A DNA stretch of 64,000 nucleotides from Azonexus sp. R2A61 (GCF_021401135.1 NZ_JACBFO010000006.1:1-64000), one strand, 5' to 3'. Shown: positions 55,161 to 64,000, counted from the stretch's first letter. A program made the numbers and translations. Notes: generated by a model from the letters alone, not told the origin.

Positions 55161-55730
55161 ATGCACGACATCACCCGTTCCCTGAGCAGCGCCCTGTGCG
55201 CCCGCGATCGCGGCACCCGCCAGCATTGCGACCGCGTCGTCGAGCTGTCGCAGGAACTCGGCATCCACCTCGAGCTGAGCCAGCGCGAGCTGGACATGCT
55301 GAAACTCGGTGCCCAATGCCACGATATCGGCAAGATCGGCATCCCGGACCGCATCCTGCACAAGGCGGCGCCCTTCGATCCGGATGAACGGGCGGCAATG
55401 CAGGCTCACCCGGCGATCGGCCAGCAGATCGTGCTATCGATCGCCGACGAACAGGCGGTCGAACTCGGTCGCATCGTCCGCCATCACCACGAAAACTTCG
55501 ACGGCAGCGGCTATCCCGACCAACTGGCCGGCGAAGACATTCCGCTTGCCGCGCGGATCATCGCACTGGTCGACAACTACGACGCGATGGCGGTCAGCCG
55601 CCCCTACCATGGCGGCCGCAGCCATCGCGACATCATCAGCATCCTGGACAGCGAGTCGCGGAAATTCGATCCGGACCTGCTGCACGCCTTCCGTCACCTC
55701 ATCGAACGTTCGCCGCTGCGTGCGGCCTGA
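55161..55730 (+). CDS. Stand-alone HD-GYP-type phosphohydrolase
   Basis: This 189-residue protein is just an HD-GYP domain: H-D-I-G-K-I-G-I-P-D at residues 54-63, and H-H-E-N-F-D-G-S-G-Y-P at 109-119. Family members hydrolyse cyclic di-GMP (or related dinucleotides) to GMP. There is no receiver or sensor domain attached, so its activity must be set by expression or by partners. It lies 75 bases after the GST-like gene on the same strand. Confidence 0.88.
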   Translation: MHDITRSLSSALCARDRGTRQHCDRVVELSQELGIHLELSQRELDMLKLGAQCHDIGKIGIPDRILHKAAPFDPDERAAMQAHPAIGQQIVLSIADEQAVELGRIVRHHHENFDGSGYPDQLAGEDIPLAARIIALVDNYDAMAVSRPYHGGRSHRDIISILDSESRKFDPDLLHAFRHLIERSPLRAA

Positions 55731-55742
55731 GCGCGGCGACGC

Positions 55743-56840
55743 TCAGCGGATCACCCCGCCACCGAGGCAAACCCGGCTTTCGTAAAGCACCACCGACTGG
55801 CCGGGCGTCAGCGCCCACTGCGGCTCGGCGAAGCGGATCGTGCAGGCTTCGCCGTCGACCGCCTCGACATGGCAGGGCTGGTCGCTGGTCCGGTAGCGCG
55901 GCTTGGCGGTATACACCCAGTTGGTATGTGGTGCCTGCCCGGACACCCAGCTCAGCTGTTCGGCAATCAGGTCGTCGCGCAGCAGCGCCGGATGGTCGTG
56001 GCCCTGGACGACGTAGAGCACGTTCTTCTCCATGTCCTTGCCGGCGACGAACCAGGCGTCGTGATCGCCGCCGCCGGGCTGGCCCTTCTCCTTCAGGCCG
56101 CCGATGTGCAGCCCCTTGCGCTGGCCGATGGTGTGGTACATCAGGCCGTCGTGGCTGCCCAGCACCTTGCCGTCGTCGAGGCGGCGGATTTCGCCCTGCT
56201 TCGGCGGCAGGTAGCGGCTGAGGAAGTCCTTGAACGGCCGCTCACCGATGAAACAGATGCCGGTCGAATCCTTCTTGGCAGCGACGTGCAGGCCCTCGCT
56301 TTCGGCGATCTTGCGCACTTCGCGCTTGTAGATGTCGGCCAGCGGAAACAGCGTCTTCGACAGCTGCGCCTGGTTCAGGCGATAGAGGAAATAGCTCTGG
56401 TCCTTGGTCCCATCCTCGGCCTTGAGCAACTGGAACTTGCCGTCGAACTCGCGCACGCCGGCGTAGTGGCCGGTGGCGATCTTGTCGGCACCAAGCTGCA
56501 TGGCGTGGTCGAGGAAGGCCTTGAACTTGATTTCCGAGTTGCACAGGATGTCCGGATTCGGCGTGCGGCCGGCCTGGTACTCGCGCAGGAACTCGGCAAA
56601 CACCCGCTCGCGGTACTCGGCGGCGAAATTGACCACCTCGACGTCGATGCCGATGACGTCGGCGACGCTCATCACATCGACCAGGTCCTGGCGCGACGAG
56701 CAATACTCGTCGTTGTCGTCGTCCTCCCAGTTCTTCATGAACAGGCCGATCACCTTCCAGCCCTGGCGCTTCAACAGCAACGCCGCGACCGACGAATCGA
56801 CGCCGCCCGACAATCCCACCACCACGGTTCCCTTAGACAT
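55743..56840 (-). CDS. mnmA: tRNA-specific 2-thiouridylase
   Basis: This 365-residue ATP-pyrophosphatase makes 2-thiouridine at the wobble position of Lys, Glu and Gln tRNAs. The PP-loop is S-G-G-V-D-S-S at residues 11-17. The catalytic cysteines lie in N-P-D-I-L-C-N and S-T-G-I-C-F-I-G-E. The start is the ATG at 56840 (M-S-K-G-T-V-V-V), nine codons inside the open frame. The start overlaps the end of the upstream secreted-protein gene by eight bases. Confidence 0.97.
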   Translation of the reverse strand: MSKGTVVVGLSGGVDSSVAALLLKRQGWKVIGLFMKNWEDDDNDEYCSSRQDLVDVMSVADVIGIDVEVVNFAAEYRERVFAEFLREYQAGRTPNPDILCNSEIKFKAFLDHAMQLGADKIATGHYAGVREFDGKFQLLKAEDGTKDQSYFLYRLNQAQLSKTLFPLADIYKREVRKIAESEGLHVAAKKDSTGICFIGERPFKDFLSRYLPPKQGEIRRLDDGKVLGSHDGLMYHTIGQRKGLHIGGLKEKGQPGGGDHDAWFVAGKDMEKNVLYVVQGHDHPALLRDDLIAEQLSWVSGQAPHTNWVYTAKPRYRTSDQPCHVEAVDGEACTIRFAEPQWALTPGQSVVLYESRVCLGGGVIR

Positions 56841-57393
56841 CGGGCCCAGCCCCTTTCTTCCAGTCATCCAGCGGCAGGATCACCGCTGCTTCTCCATTGT
56901 TGACGAACCAGCTGTCGACGACGAAACGCGCGCCGGCCTGCGGCCCGCCGGTTTCCTCGATCGTCGCTGACCAGTGATTGACGAACAGGCCGAGAAAATA
57001 CCGGCCTTCGGGCGCCAGCACCCGATGCCAGCGCAGATAGCCGCGGCCGGCCAGCACCTCGAGCAAACGCGTGGTCGACGTCGAATGGTCGATGCAATCC
57101 ATCTTGCCGGGCACGTGCCCGTCGTTGAAATTGCCGGCGCGGTCGTTGCGTACGTCCGATTGTTCGCCGGCCCAGCGATACAGCAGCCCAACCGCCTCGG
57201 CCAGCCTTTTTCGCTCATCGACGGGGTCGACCGCAGCCCGCAGCAAACGCCGCACGTCGCCGAGCTGACCTTCCGAATAGTGGATTTCGCTTTGCCCGAG
57301 GCAACCGTAGCCGTGACAGACCAGGACCGTCTCATCGGCGACCGCCACGGTCGACCACAGAAAAAGGCCGAAAAGGGCCGTCGACCGCAGCAT
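56833..57393 (-). CDS. Secreted protein with a possible transglutaminase-like Cys-His-Asp triad
   Basis: This 186-residue protein has a signal peptide ([18 protein letters not shown]). I do not recognise a named family. Residues K-M-D-C-I-D-H-S-T (Cys100), F-V-N-H-W-S-A (His140) and F-V-V-D-S-W (Asp160) have the order and spacing of a transglutaminase/cysteine-protease-like triad. The N-terminal part is Glu/Arg-rich and includes C26 and C31. Both gene ends overlap their neighbours (the NUDIX stop and the mnmA start), so it belongs to a three-gene run. Confidence 0.65.
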   Translation of the reverse strand: MLRSTALFGLFLWSTVAVADETVLVCHGYGCLGQSEIHYSEGQLGDVRRLLRAAVDPVDERKRLAEAVGLLYRWAGEQSDVRNDRAGNFNDGHVPGKMDCIDHSTSTTRLLEVLAGRGYLRWHRVLAPEGRYFLGLFVNHWSATIEETGGPQAGARFVVDSWFVNNGEAAVILPLDDWKKGAGPDV

Positions 57394-57839
57394 CAGTCGT
57401 AATGCACCAGCAAGTCGAGCGGATAGTGCCGGCCGGCCAGCAGATCTTCGCAACAGCGCAGGATCAGCGGGCTGCGATGGCGCGCCTGCGTCGCCTTCAC
57501 TTCGTCGAGCGTCAGCCAGCGGGCACCGACGATACCGTCGTCGAGCGGCCGGCCGGCCTCGTAGCCGCGCAGTTCGCCGCCGAACGCAAAACGCAGGTAG
57601 GTCAACGCCTTGACCGGATGCTTCCACTGGTAGATGCCGACCAGATGCGTCGGCCTGAAATGGTAGGCGGTTTCCTCGAGTGCCTCGCGGACCACCGCAT
57701 CGACCAGCGACTCGCCCTCTTCCAGATGCCCGGCCGGCTGATTGAAGGCCAGCCCGGCGTCGGTTTCCTCCTCGACCAGCAGGAACTTGCCATCGCGCTG
57801 AACGACGGCGGCGACAGTAACGTTTGGCTTCCAGATCAT
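57393..57839 (-). CDS. nudJ: NUDIX hydrolase, NudJ-like
   Basis: This 148-residue enzyme runs from the ATG at 57839. Its start M-I-W-K-P-N-V-T-V-A matches NudJ. The NUDIX box begins at G37 (G-H-L-E-E-G-E) and continues with R-E-x-x-E-E at 51-56, although the usual Gly after it is Ala58. NudJ removes phosphate from thiamine pyrophosphate and nucleoside tri- and diphosphates. In many proteobacteria it is encoded next to mnmA, as here with one gene in between. Confidence 0.9.
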   Translation of the reverse strand: MIWKPNVTVAAVVQRDGKFLLVEEETDAGLAFNQPAGHLEEGESLVDAVVREALEETAYHFRPTHLVGIYQWKHPVKALTYLRFAFGGELRGYEAGRPLDDGIVGARWLTLDEVKATQARHRSPLILRCCEDLLAGRHYPLDLLVHYD

Positions 57840-57928
57840 CTGCTGCATCCTGCGCAAAAGCCGTATTTTACCCGGTGATTTGGGCTAAAATTGCCAGCTT
57901 TCACGAGAGCATCACGGAGATTTCCACC

Positions 57929-58849
57929 ATGTCCATGTCGGATCGCGACGGTTTCATTTGGCAGGATGGCAAGCTCGTGCCCTGGCGCGAAGCGACCACC
58001 CACGTCCTCACCCATTCCCTGCACTACGGCATGGGCGTATTCGAGGGCGTTCGTGCCTACAAGACCGAATCCGGCACGGCGATCTTCCGGCTCAAGGAAC
58101 ACACCCAGCGGCTGTTCCGTTCGGCGCACATCTTCCAGATGCAGATGCCGTACTCGCAGGAAGAACTGAACGAAGCGCAGAAGGAAGTCATCCGCGCCAA
58201 CAATCTCGAATCCGGCTACCTGCGTCCGCTGGCCTTCTACGGCTCGGAAAAGATGGGCGTCTCGCCGAAGGGCGCCAAGGTGCACGTGATCATCGCCGCC
58301 TGGCCGTGGGGCGCCTACCTGGGCGAAGACGGCATGCAGCGCGGCATCCGCATCAAGACCTCGTCCTACACCCGCCACCACGTGAACATCACGATGGTGC
58401 GCGCCAAGGCCTCCGGCAACTACATGAATTCCATCCTCGCCAACAACGAGGCGACGGCCGACGGCTACGACGAAGCGCTACTGCTCGATCCGGAAGGCTA
58501 CGCCTGCGAAGGCGCCGGCGAAAACCTGTTCATCGTCAAGAACGGCACGCTGTTCACGCCGGACCTGACCGCCTGCCTGGAAGGCATCACCCGCGCCACC
58601 GTCATGCAACTGGCCGGCGAACTCGGCATCAAGGTCGTCGAGAAGCGCATCACCCGCGACGAAGTCTATTGCGCCGACGAAGCCTTCTTCACCGGCACCG
58701 CCGCCGAAGTGACGCCGATCCGCGAACTCGACAACCGGCAGATCGGCCCCGGCCACCGCGGCCCGATCACCAAGGCGCTGCAGGAAAAGTATTTCGACGT
58801 GGTCTACGGTCGCTCGGCGGCACACGCCGACTGGCTGGCCCACGTCTGA
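57929..58849 (+). CDS. ilvE: Branched-chain amino acid aminotransferase
   Basis: This 306-residue PLP enzyme performs the last step of Leu, Ile and Val synthesis. Landmarks are H-Y-G-M-G-V-F-E-G-V-R-A-Y, Y-L-R-P-L-A-F-Y-G, the PLP-lysine region R-A-K-A-S-G-N-Y-M-N-S, and G-A-G-E-N-L-F. The start is the ATG at 57929, with GGAG nine bases upstream. A GCTAAAAT at 57884-57891 is a candidate -10. It is divergent from nudJ. Confidence 0.96.
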   Translation: MSMSDRDGFIWQDGKLVPWREATTHVLTHSLHYGMGVFEGVRAYKTESGTAIFRLKEHTQRLFRSAHIFQMQMPYSQEELNEAQKEVIRANNLESGYLRPLAFYGSEKMGVSPKGAKVHVIIAAWPWGAYLGEDGMQRGIRIKTSSYTRHHVNITMVRAKASGNYMNSILANNEATADGYDEALLLDPEGYACEGAGENLFIVKNGTLFTPDLTACLEGITRATVMQLAGELGIKVVEKRITRDEVYCADEAFFTGTAAEVTPIRELDNRQIGPGHRGPITKALQEKYFDVVYGRSAAHADWLAHV

Positions 58850-58870
58850 ACCACCCACAGGGAGATCAAG

Positions 58871-59059
58871 ATGTCCGACCAGCCAACCGTCGAAATCACC
58901 GCCGACGACCTGCCGCTGCACTGCCCGACGCCGAACGCGCCGCTGTGGAGCCAGCACCCGCGCGTCTTCCTCGACGTGCTGAAGACCGGCGAAGTCGTCT
59001 GTCCGTACTGCAGCACCAAGTACGTGTTCAAGGGCGAAGCGCCCAAGGGCCATCACTGA
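58871..59059 (+). CDS. Small CHCC-type zinc-finger protein
   Basis: This 62-residue protein has one His/Cys set near L-H-C-P-T-P-N and a second in V-V-C-P-Y-C-S-T-K-Y. This is the zf-CHCC pattern shared with the mitochondrial complex I NDUFS6 subunit. Bacterial members are often encoded beside ilvE and waaF as here, but no function has been assigned. It has a GGGAG ribosome site and sits 21 bases after ilvE. Confidence 0.88.
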   Translation: MSDQPTVEITADDLPLHCPTPNAPLWSQHPRVFLDVLKTGEVVCPYCSTKYVFKGEAPKGHH

Positions 59060-59112
59060 CCCGGCACCGGCCGGCCTGACTGGCGGCGGACCGCAGGGTC
59101 CGCCTCTTCCCC

Positions 59113-60132
59113 ATGAAAAAAGCCCTGATCGTCGCGCCCTCGTGGATCGGCGACACCATCATGGCGCAGCCGCTGTTCGCACGACTGCACGCCAGATACC
59201 CCGGACTGCGCCTCGACGCGCTGGCACCGCGCTGGGTCGCCCCGGTGCTGCAGCGCATGGACGAGATCGGCGAGGTCATCGACAATCCCTTCGGCCACGG
59301 CCAGTTGCAGCTGGCCGCCCGCTGGCGCCTGGCCCGCACGCTGACGATGCGCGGTTACGAGGCGGTCTGGGTCCTGCCCAATTCGCTGAAATCGGCGCTG
59401 ATTCCCTTTCTGGCCGGCATTCCGACGCGCATCGGCTTCAAGGGAGAGGCCCGCTACGGCCTGCTCAACGTCCGTCACCATCTGGATGAAAACGCGCTGC
59501 CGTTGATGGTCGAGCGCTTCGCGCAACTGGCGCAGACACCGGGCGAGCCCCTGCTCCGCCCGGTTTCCCACCCGATCCTGCGGTCGACCGCGGCAACCCG
59601 GCAAAAAACCCTGGACGAACTCGGCATGACGCCGCCCGCGCGGATCGTCGCCTTCTGCCCCGGCGCCGAATACGGCCCGGCCAAACGCTGGCCGGCCACC
59701 CACTTTGCCGAACTGGCCCGCCGCCTGGCCGGCGAAGGCTGCGCCATCTGGCTGTTCGGCTCGCCGAAGGATCATGCCGTCGCAGAGGAAATCGCCCGTC
59801 TGGCGCCCGGTTGCTGCACCAACCTGTGCGGCAGCACGCGCCTCGACCAGGCGGTCGACCTGCTGGCACTGGCCGATCTCGTGGTCTGCAACGATTCCGG
59901 GCTGATGCACGTCGCGGCTGCGGTCGACCGGCCGATCGTCGCGCTTTACGGCTCGTCGTCGCCCGGCTTCACGCCGCCGCTGTCCGAGCGGGCCAGCATC
60001 CTCAGCCTGCAACTCGACTGCAGCCCGTGCTTCAAGCGCGAGTGCCCGCTGGGCCATCTCGATTGTCTGAACCAACTGACGCCGGCCAGCGTACTCGCCG
60101 CCTGCCGGCAATGGATGCCACCATGCCCCTGA
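59113..60132 (+). CDS. waaF: Lipopolysaccharide heptosyltransferase II
   Basis: This 339-residue GT9-family enzyme adds the second heptose to the LPS inner core. It starts K-K-A-L-I-V-A-P-S-W-I-G-D-T-I-M-A-Q and contains R-I-G-F-K-G-E-A-R-Y-G-L-L-N, C-P-G-A-E-Y-G-P-A-K-R-W-P and C-N-D-S-G-L-M-H-V-A-A-A, all typical of WaaF. It overlaps the next gene slightly. With kdsB and lpxK elsewhere in the window it shows a KDO/heptose-type LPS. Confidence 0.95.
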   Translation: MKKALIVAPSWIGDTIMAQPLFARLHARYPGLRLDALAPRWVAPVLQRMDEIGEVIDNPFGHGQLQLAARWRLARTLTMRGYEAVWVLPNSLKSALIPFLAGIPTRIGFKGEARYGLLNVRHHLDENALPLMVERFAQLAQTPGEPLLRPVSHPILRSTAATRQKTLDELGMTPPARIVAFCPGAEYGPAKRWPATHFAELARRLAGEGCAIWLFGSPKDHAVAEEIARLAPGCCTNLCGSTRLDQAVDLLALADLVVCNDSGLMHVAAAVDRPIVALYGSSSPGFTPPLSERASILSLQLDCSPCFKRECPLGHLDCLNQLTPASVLAACRQWMPPCP

Positions 60133-60554
60133 CGCTCAATCTCGCGACCCCGGAAGACGTCGAACGAGCCTTCTACGACGCCCTCTCCCACGGCGATGCC
60201 GACCTGCTGATGCCGCTGTGGTGCGAAGACGAGGAAACCGTCTGCGTGCATCCGACCGGCGTCCGACTGAGCGGCACCTCACCGATCCGCGAGAGCTGGC
60301 AAGCCATCTTCGCCAGCGCCAGGCTGCGCGTGGAGCCGGAATTGGTCGGCCACTGGCAGGGCAGCATCATGGCCGTCCACCACCTGACCGAAATCCTGTT
60401 CGTCGGCGACGACCCGAGCCCGCACGGCCCGTTGTACGTCACCCACGTGTACATGCGCGGCCCGCACGGCTGGCGGCTGGTCTGCCGCCATGCATCGGCC
60501 GCCGACGACGGCCAGCACGCGATGGACGAAGCGATTCCGCACACCCTGCACTGA
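60123..60554 (+). CDS. NTF2/SnoaL-like domain protein
   Basis: This 143-residue protein has the cone-shaped NTF2-like fold pattern: D-V-E-R-A-F-Y-D-A-L-S-H-G-D-A-D-L-L-M-P-L-W near the start, and W-R-L-V-C-R-H-A-S-A near the end. Related proteins (DUF4440 class) bind or turn over small molecules, but no substrate is evident. The ATG at 60123 lies inside the last codons of waaF. An ATG four codons upstream (60111) is also possible. Confidence 0.82.
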   Translation: MPLTLNLATPEDVERAFYDALSHGDADLLMPLWCEDEETVCVHPTGVRLSGTSPIRESWQAIFASARLRVEPELVGHWQGSIMAVHHLTEILFVGDDPSPHGPLYVTHVYMRGPHGWRLVCRHASAADDGQHAMDEAIPHTLH

Positions 60555-60555
60555 C

Positions 60556-61521
60556 ATGCAGCCGCCGCCGGACTATCGCGCCCCCGGCTGGTTGCCCGGC
60601 GGCCACGCGCAGACGCTGTGGCCGCTGCTGATCAAGCCTCGGCCGCTGCCGCTGCGCCGCGAGCGCTGGACGACGCCGGACGACGATTTCATCGATGTCG
60701 ACTTCGTCGATGCTACGGTCGACGCCCCGACCCTGGTACTTTTCCACGGCCTGGAAGGCTCGTCGCGCAGCCATTACGCGATCTCCGTCGCGCTCGCTTG
60801 CCAAGCCCTCGGCTGGCGCCTGCTGCTGCCGCATTTCCGCGGCTGCTCCGGCGAACTGAACCGTCGGCCGCGCGCCTACCATTCCGGCGACAGTGCGGAA
60901 ATCGACTGGATTCTGCGGCGCACCCGGGACAATGTCGCCGGTGGCCGGATACACGCTGCCGGTGTCTCGCTCGGCGGTAATGCGCTGCTCAAATGGGCCG
61001 GTGAACAAGGCGCGGCGGCAGCCAATGTGGTCAGCGGCGTCGCCGCCTTCTGCGCTCCGCTCGATCTGGCCGCCTGCGGCCATCACCTGGCACGCGGCTT
61101 CAATCGCATCTACACGCAACATTTCCTGAACACCCTGAAACGCGGCGCCGGCGAGCGGCTGCAACGCTTTCCCGGCCTGTTCGACGAAAGCCGGATGCGC
61201 CAGGCGCGTACCTTGTGGGATTTCGACGATGCGGTGACCGGGCCGATCCACGGTTTCGCCGGCGCCGACGACTACTGGCAGCAAAGTTCAGCCAAGGCCT
61301 GGCTGAAATCCGTCGCCGTACCGGCGCTTGCGGTCAACCCGAAAAACGACCCGTTTTTGCCGGCCAGCCATCTGCCGGATGCCAGCCAGGTGGCGGCCAG
61401 CGTCCGCCTGGAGCAACCGGCCGGCGGCGGCCACGTCGGTTTCGTCGGCGGTTCGCTGCCGGGAACACTGGACTGGCTCCCCCAAAGGCTTTTACACTTC
61501 TTCAGATTTGAAACGTCATAA
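60556..61521 (+). CDS. yheT: YheT-family alpha/beta hydrolase
   Basis: This 321-residue hydrolase starts near R-A-P-G-W-L-P-G-G-H-A-Q-T-L-W-P, a hallmark of the YheT/ABHD1 family. It has the oxyanion-side motif F-H-G-L-E-G-S, nucleophile elbow G-V-S-L-G-G-N, acid near N-P-K-N-D-P-F and a C-terminal His in G-G-G-H-V-G-F. The physiological ester substrate is unknown. It begins just after the NTF2-like gene stop. Confidence 0.93.
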   Translation: MQPPPDYRAPGWLPGGHAQTLWPLLIKPRPLPLRRERWTTPDDDFIDVDFVDATVDAPTLVLFHGLEGSSRSHYAISVALACQALGWRLLLPHFRGCSGELNRRPRAYHSGDSAEIDWILRRTRDNVAGGRIHAAGVSLGGNALLKWAGEQGAAAANVVSGVAAFCAPLDLAACGHHLARGFNRIYTQHFLNTLKRGAGERLQRFPGLFDESRMRQARTLWDFDDAVTGPIHGFAGADDYWQQSSAKAWLKSVAVPALAVNPKNDPFLPASHLPDASQVAASVRLEQPAGGGHVGFVGGSLPGTLDWLPQRLLHFFRFETS

Positions 61522-61530
61522 GCCCCCATC

Positions 61531-62907
61531 ATGAGCCAACTCCCCGCAGAAATCTTCAAGGCCTACGACATTCGTGGGATCGTCAACAAATCGCTGACCG
61601 CCGATGTCGTCCGGCAGGTCGGCCAGGCGCTCGGTTCGCTGGCGCTGGAACAGGGCCAGACGGCGATCGCCGTCGGCCGCGATGGTCGCCTGTCCGGCCC
61701 GGAGCTGGCCGGTGCGCTGATGGACGGCATCGTGTCCACCGGCTGTGACGCCATCGACGTCGGTTGCGTGCCGACGCCGGTCACCTACTTTGCCGCCTAC
61801 GAACTCGGCTGCCACTCCTGCGTCTCGGTCACCGGCAGCCACAACCCGCCCGACTACAACGGCCTGAAGATGGTGATCGGCGGCACCACGCTGGCCCTCG
61901 ACGCGATTCAGGACCTGAAGAAGCGCATCGAAGCCGGCAACCTGAAAACCGGCAATGGCCAGAAGCGCAGCGCCGACGTGCTCGACGCCTACGTCGACAA
62001 GATCGTCGGCGACGTCAAGCTGGCCCGCCCGCTGAAGATCGTCATGGATTGCGGCAACGGCGTCGCCGGTGCGATCGCCCCCGAACTCTTCAAGCGTCTG
62101 GGCTGCGAGATCCTGCCGCTGTACTGCGACGTCGACGGCAACTTCCCGAACCATCACCCGGACCCGTCGAAGCCGGAAAACCTCGCCGACGTCGTCCAGG
62201 CGCTCAAGGACAGCGACGCCGAAATCGGCATCGCCTTCGACGGCGACGGCGACCGCCTCGGCGTCGTCACCAAGGACGGCGAGATCATCTACCCCGACCG
62301 CCAGTTGATGCTGTTCGCCGCCGACGTGCTGTCGCGCGTCCCCGGCGGCACCATCATCTACGACGTCAAATGCACGCGTCTGCTGGGGCCGTGGATCACG
62401 CAGCACGGCGGCGTACCGCTGATGTGGAACACCGGCCACGCGCTGGTCAAGGCCAAGCTGAAGGAAACCGGTGCGCCGCTGGCGGGCGAGATGTCCGGCC
62501 ACACCTTCTTCAAGGAACGCTGGTACGGCTTCGACGACGGTCTGTACACCGGCGCCCGCCTGCTGGAGATTCTCAGCCGCTCGGCCGACGTCAATGCGCC
62601 GCTGAAAACCCTGCCGAACTCGCCGTCGACCCCGGAACTCAACATCAAGATGGCCGAGGGAGAACCCTTCGCGCTGATCGACAAACTAAAGGCCGAAGGC
62701 CGCTTCGACGGCGCGGAACAAATCATTACCATCGACGGCGTGCGCGTAGAATATAAAGACGGTTTCGGCCTGGCCCGGCCGTCGAATACGACGCCGGTCG
62801 TGGTACTGCGTTTCGAGGCGGACAACGCCGAAGCCCTGACGCGCATCCAGGCCGGTTTCCGTTCGGCCCTGAACTCAGTGTGGCCGGGGATACAGTTGCC
62901 TTTTTAA
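61531..62907 (+). CDS. Phosphomannomutase/phosphoglucomutase
   Basis: This 458-residue enzyme of the alpha-D-phosphohexomutase family resembles AlgC. It starts I-F-K-A-Y-D-I-R-G-I-V. The phospho-serine loop is T-G-S-H-N-P-P-D-Y-N-G, the metal loop F-D-G-D-G-D-R, the sugar loop G-E-M-S-G-H and the phosphate loop R-P-S-N-T-T-P. It supplies mannose 1-phosphate or glucose 1-phosphate for LPS and exopolysaccharide. Confidence 0.96.
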   Translation: MSQLPAEIFKAYDIRGIVNKSLTADVVRQVGQALGSLALEQGQTAIAVGRDGRLSGPELAGALMDGIVSTGCDAIDVGCVPTPVTYFAAYELGCHSCVSVTGSHNPPDYNGLKMVIGGTTLALDAIQDLKKRIEAGNLKTGNGQKRSADVLDAYVDKIVGDVKLARPLKIVMDCGNGVAGAIAPELFKRLGCEILPLYCDVDGNFPNHHPDPSKPENLADVVQALKDSDAEIGIAFDGDGDRLGVVTKDGEIIYPDRQLMLFAADVLSRVPGGTIIYDVKCTRLLGPWITQHGGVPLMWNTGHALVKAKLKETGAPLAGEMSGHTFFKERWYGFDDGLYTGARLLEILSRSADVNAPLKTLPNSPSTPELNIKMAEGEPFALIDKLKAEGRFDGAEQIITIDGVRVEYKDGFGLARPSNTTPVVVLRFEADNAEALTRIQAGFRSALNSVWPGIQLPF

Positions 62908-62916
62908 GGAGAAATC

Positions 62917-64000
62917 GTGAGCAACGCCGCCGATCAGCTATATCTGGGACGCCAACCCATCCTCGATCGCGATCAGCGGCTTTATGCTTATGAACTTCTC
63001 TTCCGCAACGGCAGCACCAACGCGGCGGAAGTGACCGACGGCGTGCAGGCGACGGCGACCGTGATCGCCAACGCCTTTGCCGAACTCGGCGTCGAAGCCG
63101 CGCTCGGCGACTGCCGTGGCTTCATCAATGTCGACGAGCAGTTCCTGTTCAGCGATCTGCTTGAATTGCTGCCACGCCAGTCGGTCGTTCTCGAAATCCT
63201 GGAAACCGTACCGCCGACGCCGGCCGTCATCGAGCGCTGCAAGGCGCTCAAGGCCGCCGGCTTCACGCTGGCGCTGGACGATGTGATCCAGCTCGAGCCG
63301 CAATACGCCGAACTGCTCGCCCAGGTAGACGTGGTCAAGGTCGATATCCAGCCGCTCAGCCGCATCCAGCTGATGCAACTGGCGATGAAACTGAAACCCA
63401 CCGGCAAACTGCTGCTGGCCGAAAAGGTCGATTCGCGGGAACAGATGGAGCAGTGTCTGAAACTCGGTTTTTCGCTGTTTCAGGGCTATTACTTCGCCAA
63501 GCCGACGATCATCGCCGGCAGGAAGCTCGACCATTCCCAGATGTCGCTGATGAAGCTGATGGGCCTGCTGCTATCGGATGCCGACACCGGCGAGATCGAG
63601 AAGGCACTGAAGCCGGAGCCCGGTCTTACGGTCAACCTGCTGCGCATGACCAATTCGGTCGGCGCCGGCACCAGCGAGACGATCACTTCGCTGGGCCACG
63701 CCATCACCGTGCTCGGCCGCCGGCAGTTGCAACGCTGGCTGCAACTGCTGGTTTTCTCGTCCGGCAACCAGAACGGCACCGGCAGTCCGCTGCTGCTGCT
63801 GGCCGCCACCCGTGGCCGGCTGATGGAATTGCTGGCCGGCGAGCTGCATGCCGGCGACCATGCGTTCTCCGACCAGGCCTTCATGGTCGGCATCATGTCC
63901 TTGATGCCGGCACTGGTCGGGCTGCCGATCGAGGAAATCGTTGCCCCCCTGGGTATCGGCGACGACCTGAAAGAAGCCTTGTGCAACGGCGACGGCGAAC
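62917..64000 (+). CDS. EAL-HDOD domain protein (YuxH-like), partial at right edge
   Basis: The GTG at 62917 has AAGGAG six bases upstream. The first 361 codons are in the window. Residues 8-200 form an EAL-type domain: Y-E-L-L-F-R, I-N-V-D, E-I-L-E, V-V-K-V-D, A-E-K-V and F-Q-G-Y-Y-F. The usual D-D-F-G-x-G loop is replaced by D-D-V-I-Q-L, so cyclic di-GMP hydrolysis is doubtful. From about residue 210 an HDOD domain follows (L-L-R-M-T-N-S, then I-T-S-L-G-H-A-I-T-V-L-G). Such proteins act in signalling, sometimes as cyclic di-GMP binders. Confidence 0.85.
   Translation, partial: MSNAADQLYLGRQPILDRDQRLYAYELLFRNGSTNAAEVTDGVQATATVIANAFAELGVEAALGDCRGFINVDEQFLFSDLLELLPRQSVVLEILETVPPTPAVIERCKALKAAGFTLALDDVIQLEPQYAELLAQVDVVKVDIQPLSRIQLMQLAMKLKPTGKLLLAEKVDSREQMEQCLKLGFSLFQGYYFAKPTIIAGRKLDHSQMSLMKLMGLLLSDADTGEIEKALKPEPGLTVNLLRMTNSVGAGTSETITSLGHAITVLGRRQLQRWLQLLVFSSGNQNGTGSPLLLLAATRGRLMELLAGELHAGDHAFSDQAFMVGIMSLMPALVGLPIEEIVAPLGIGDDLKEALCNGDGE

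Overview
The window is about 65% GC, densely packed, and reads as one contiguous piece of chromosome from a betaproteobacterium, most likely a Rhodocyclales (Dechloromonas/Azonexus-like) organism. The basis for this is gene content only: the betaproteobacterial style of the ubiC, cytochrome c', PFP and cyanophycin genes, LPS (KDO/heptose) genes, and two different very large surface adhesin systems. No similarity search was run. No intergenic gap exceeds about 300 bases. There is no prophage, insertion sequence or CRISPR array. One tRNA gene, tRNA-Leu(CAA), is present.

Bases 1-10,675 are one long minus-strand run: exbB-exbD-lpxK-Trm112-kdsB-adk-pfp, then lapB-lapC-luxR (type I secretion plus a regulator), then the first 449 codons of a LapA-like giant adhesin that runs off the left edge. 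Bases 10,958-16,788 on the plus strand hold xseA, sodB and a 1251-residue regulator. That regulator combines a SARP-type DNA-binding/BTAD front, a degenerate nucleotidyl-cyclase-like segment, an AAA/STAND ATPase and a helical-repeat tail. A small SET-domain protein faces it.

Bases 17,342-29,591 (minus) are a two-partner secretion system: the TpsB transporter followed by a 3498-residue filamentous-haemagglutinin-like TpsA with several classes of tandem repeat and no recognisable C-terminal toxin. Bases 29,844-32,479 hold a DUF4212/sodium-solute symporter pair and a small membrane protein. A coupled rluE-like/DUF192/ubiC operon (minus) is followed by a cyanophycin locus (plus): an ABC exporter with an unusual zinc-ribbon N-terminus, a DUF1854 protein, a shortened CphA paralogue and a full-length CphA. 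CobA and a Rap1a/Tai-like protein come next.

From 43 to 45.4 kb lies a yfiR-yfiN-yfiB-like c-di-GMP module. It is followed by queA-tgt-yajC-secD-secF, cytochrome b561 and cytochrome c', purB, a GST-like protein, an HD-GYP protein, mnmA, a secreted transglutaminase-like candidate, a NUDIX hydrolase, and the run ilvE-zinc finger-waaF-NTF2-like-YheT-phosphomannomutase. The window ends in a partial EAL-HDOD protein.

A plausible theme is surface attachment. A LapA/LapB/LapC adhesin with a candidate LapG-type cleavage motif, a second large adhesin, and three c-di-GMP-related proteins (YfiN-like GGDEF, HD-GYP, EAL-HDOD) share the window, but LapD and LapG themselves are not here. A separate whole-window signal is the 10-mer GTCGACCGCA. 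By eye it occurs at 19 sites, far above chance, and is absent from about 12.9-32.0 kb, the stretch carrying the large regulator and the two-partner adhesin.
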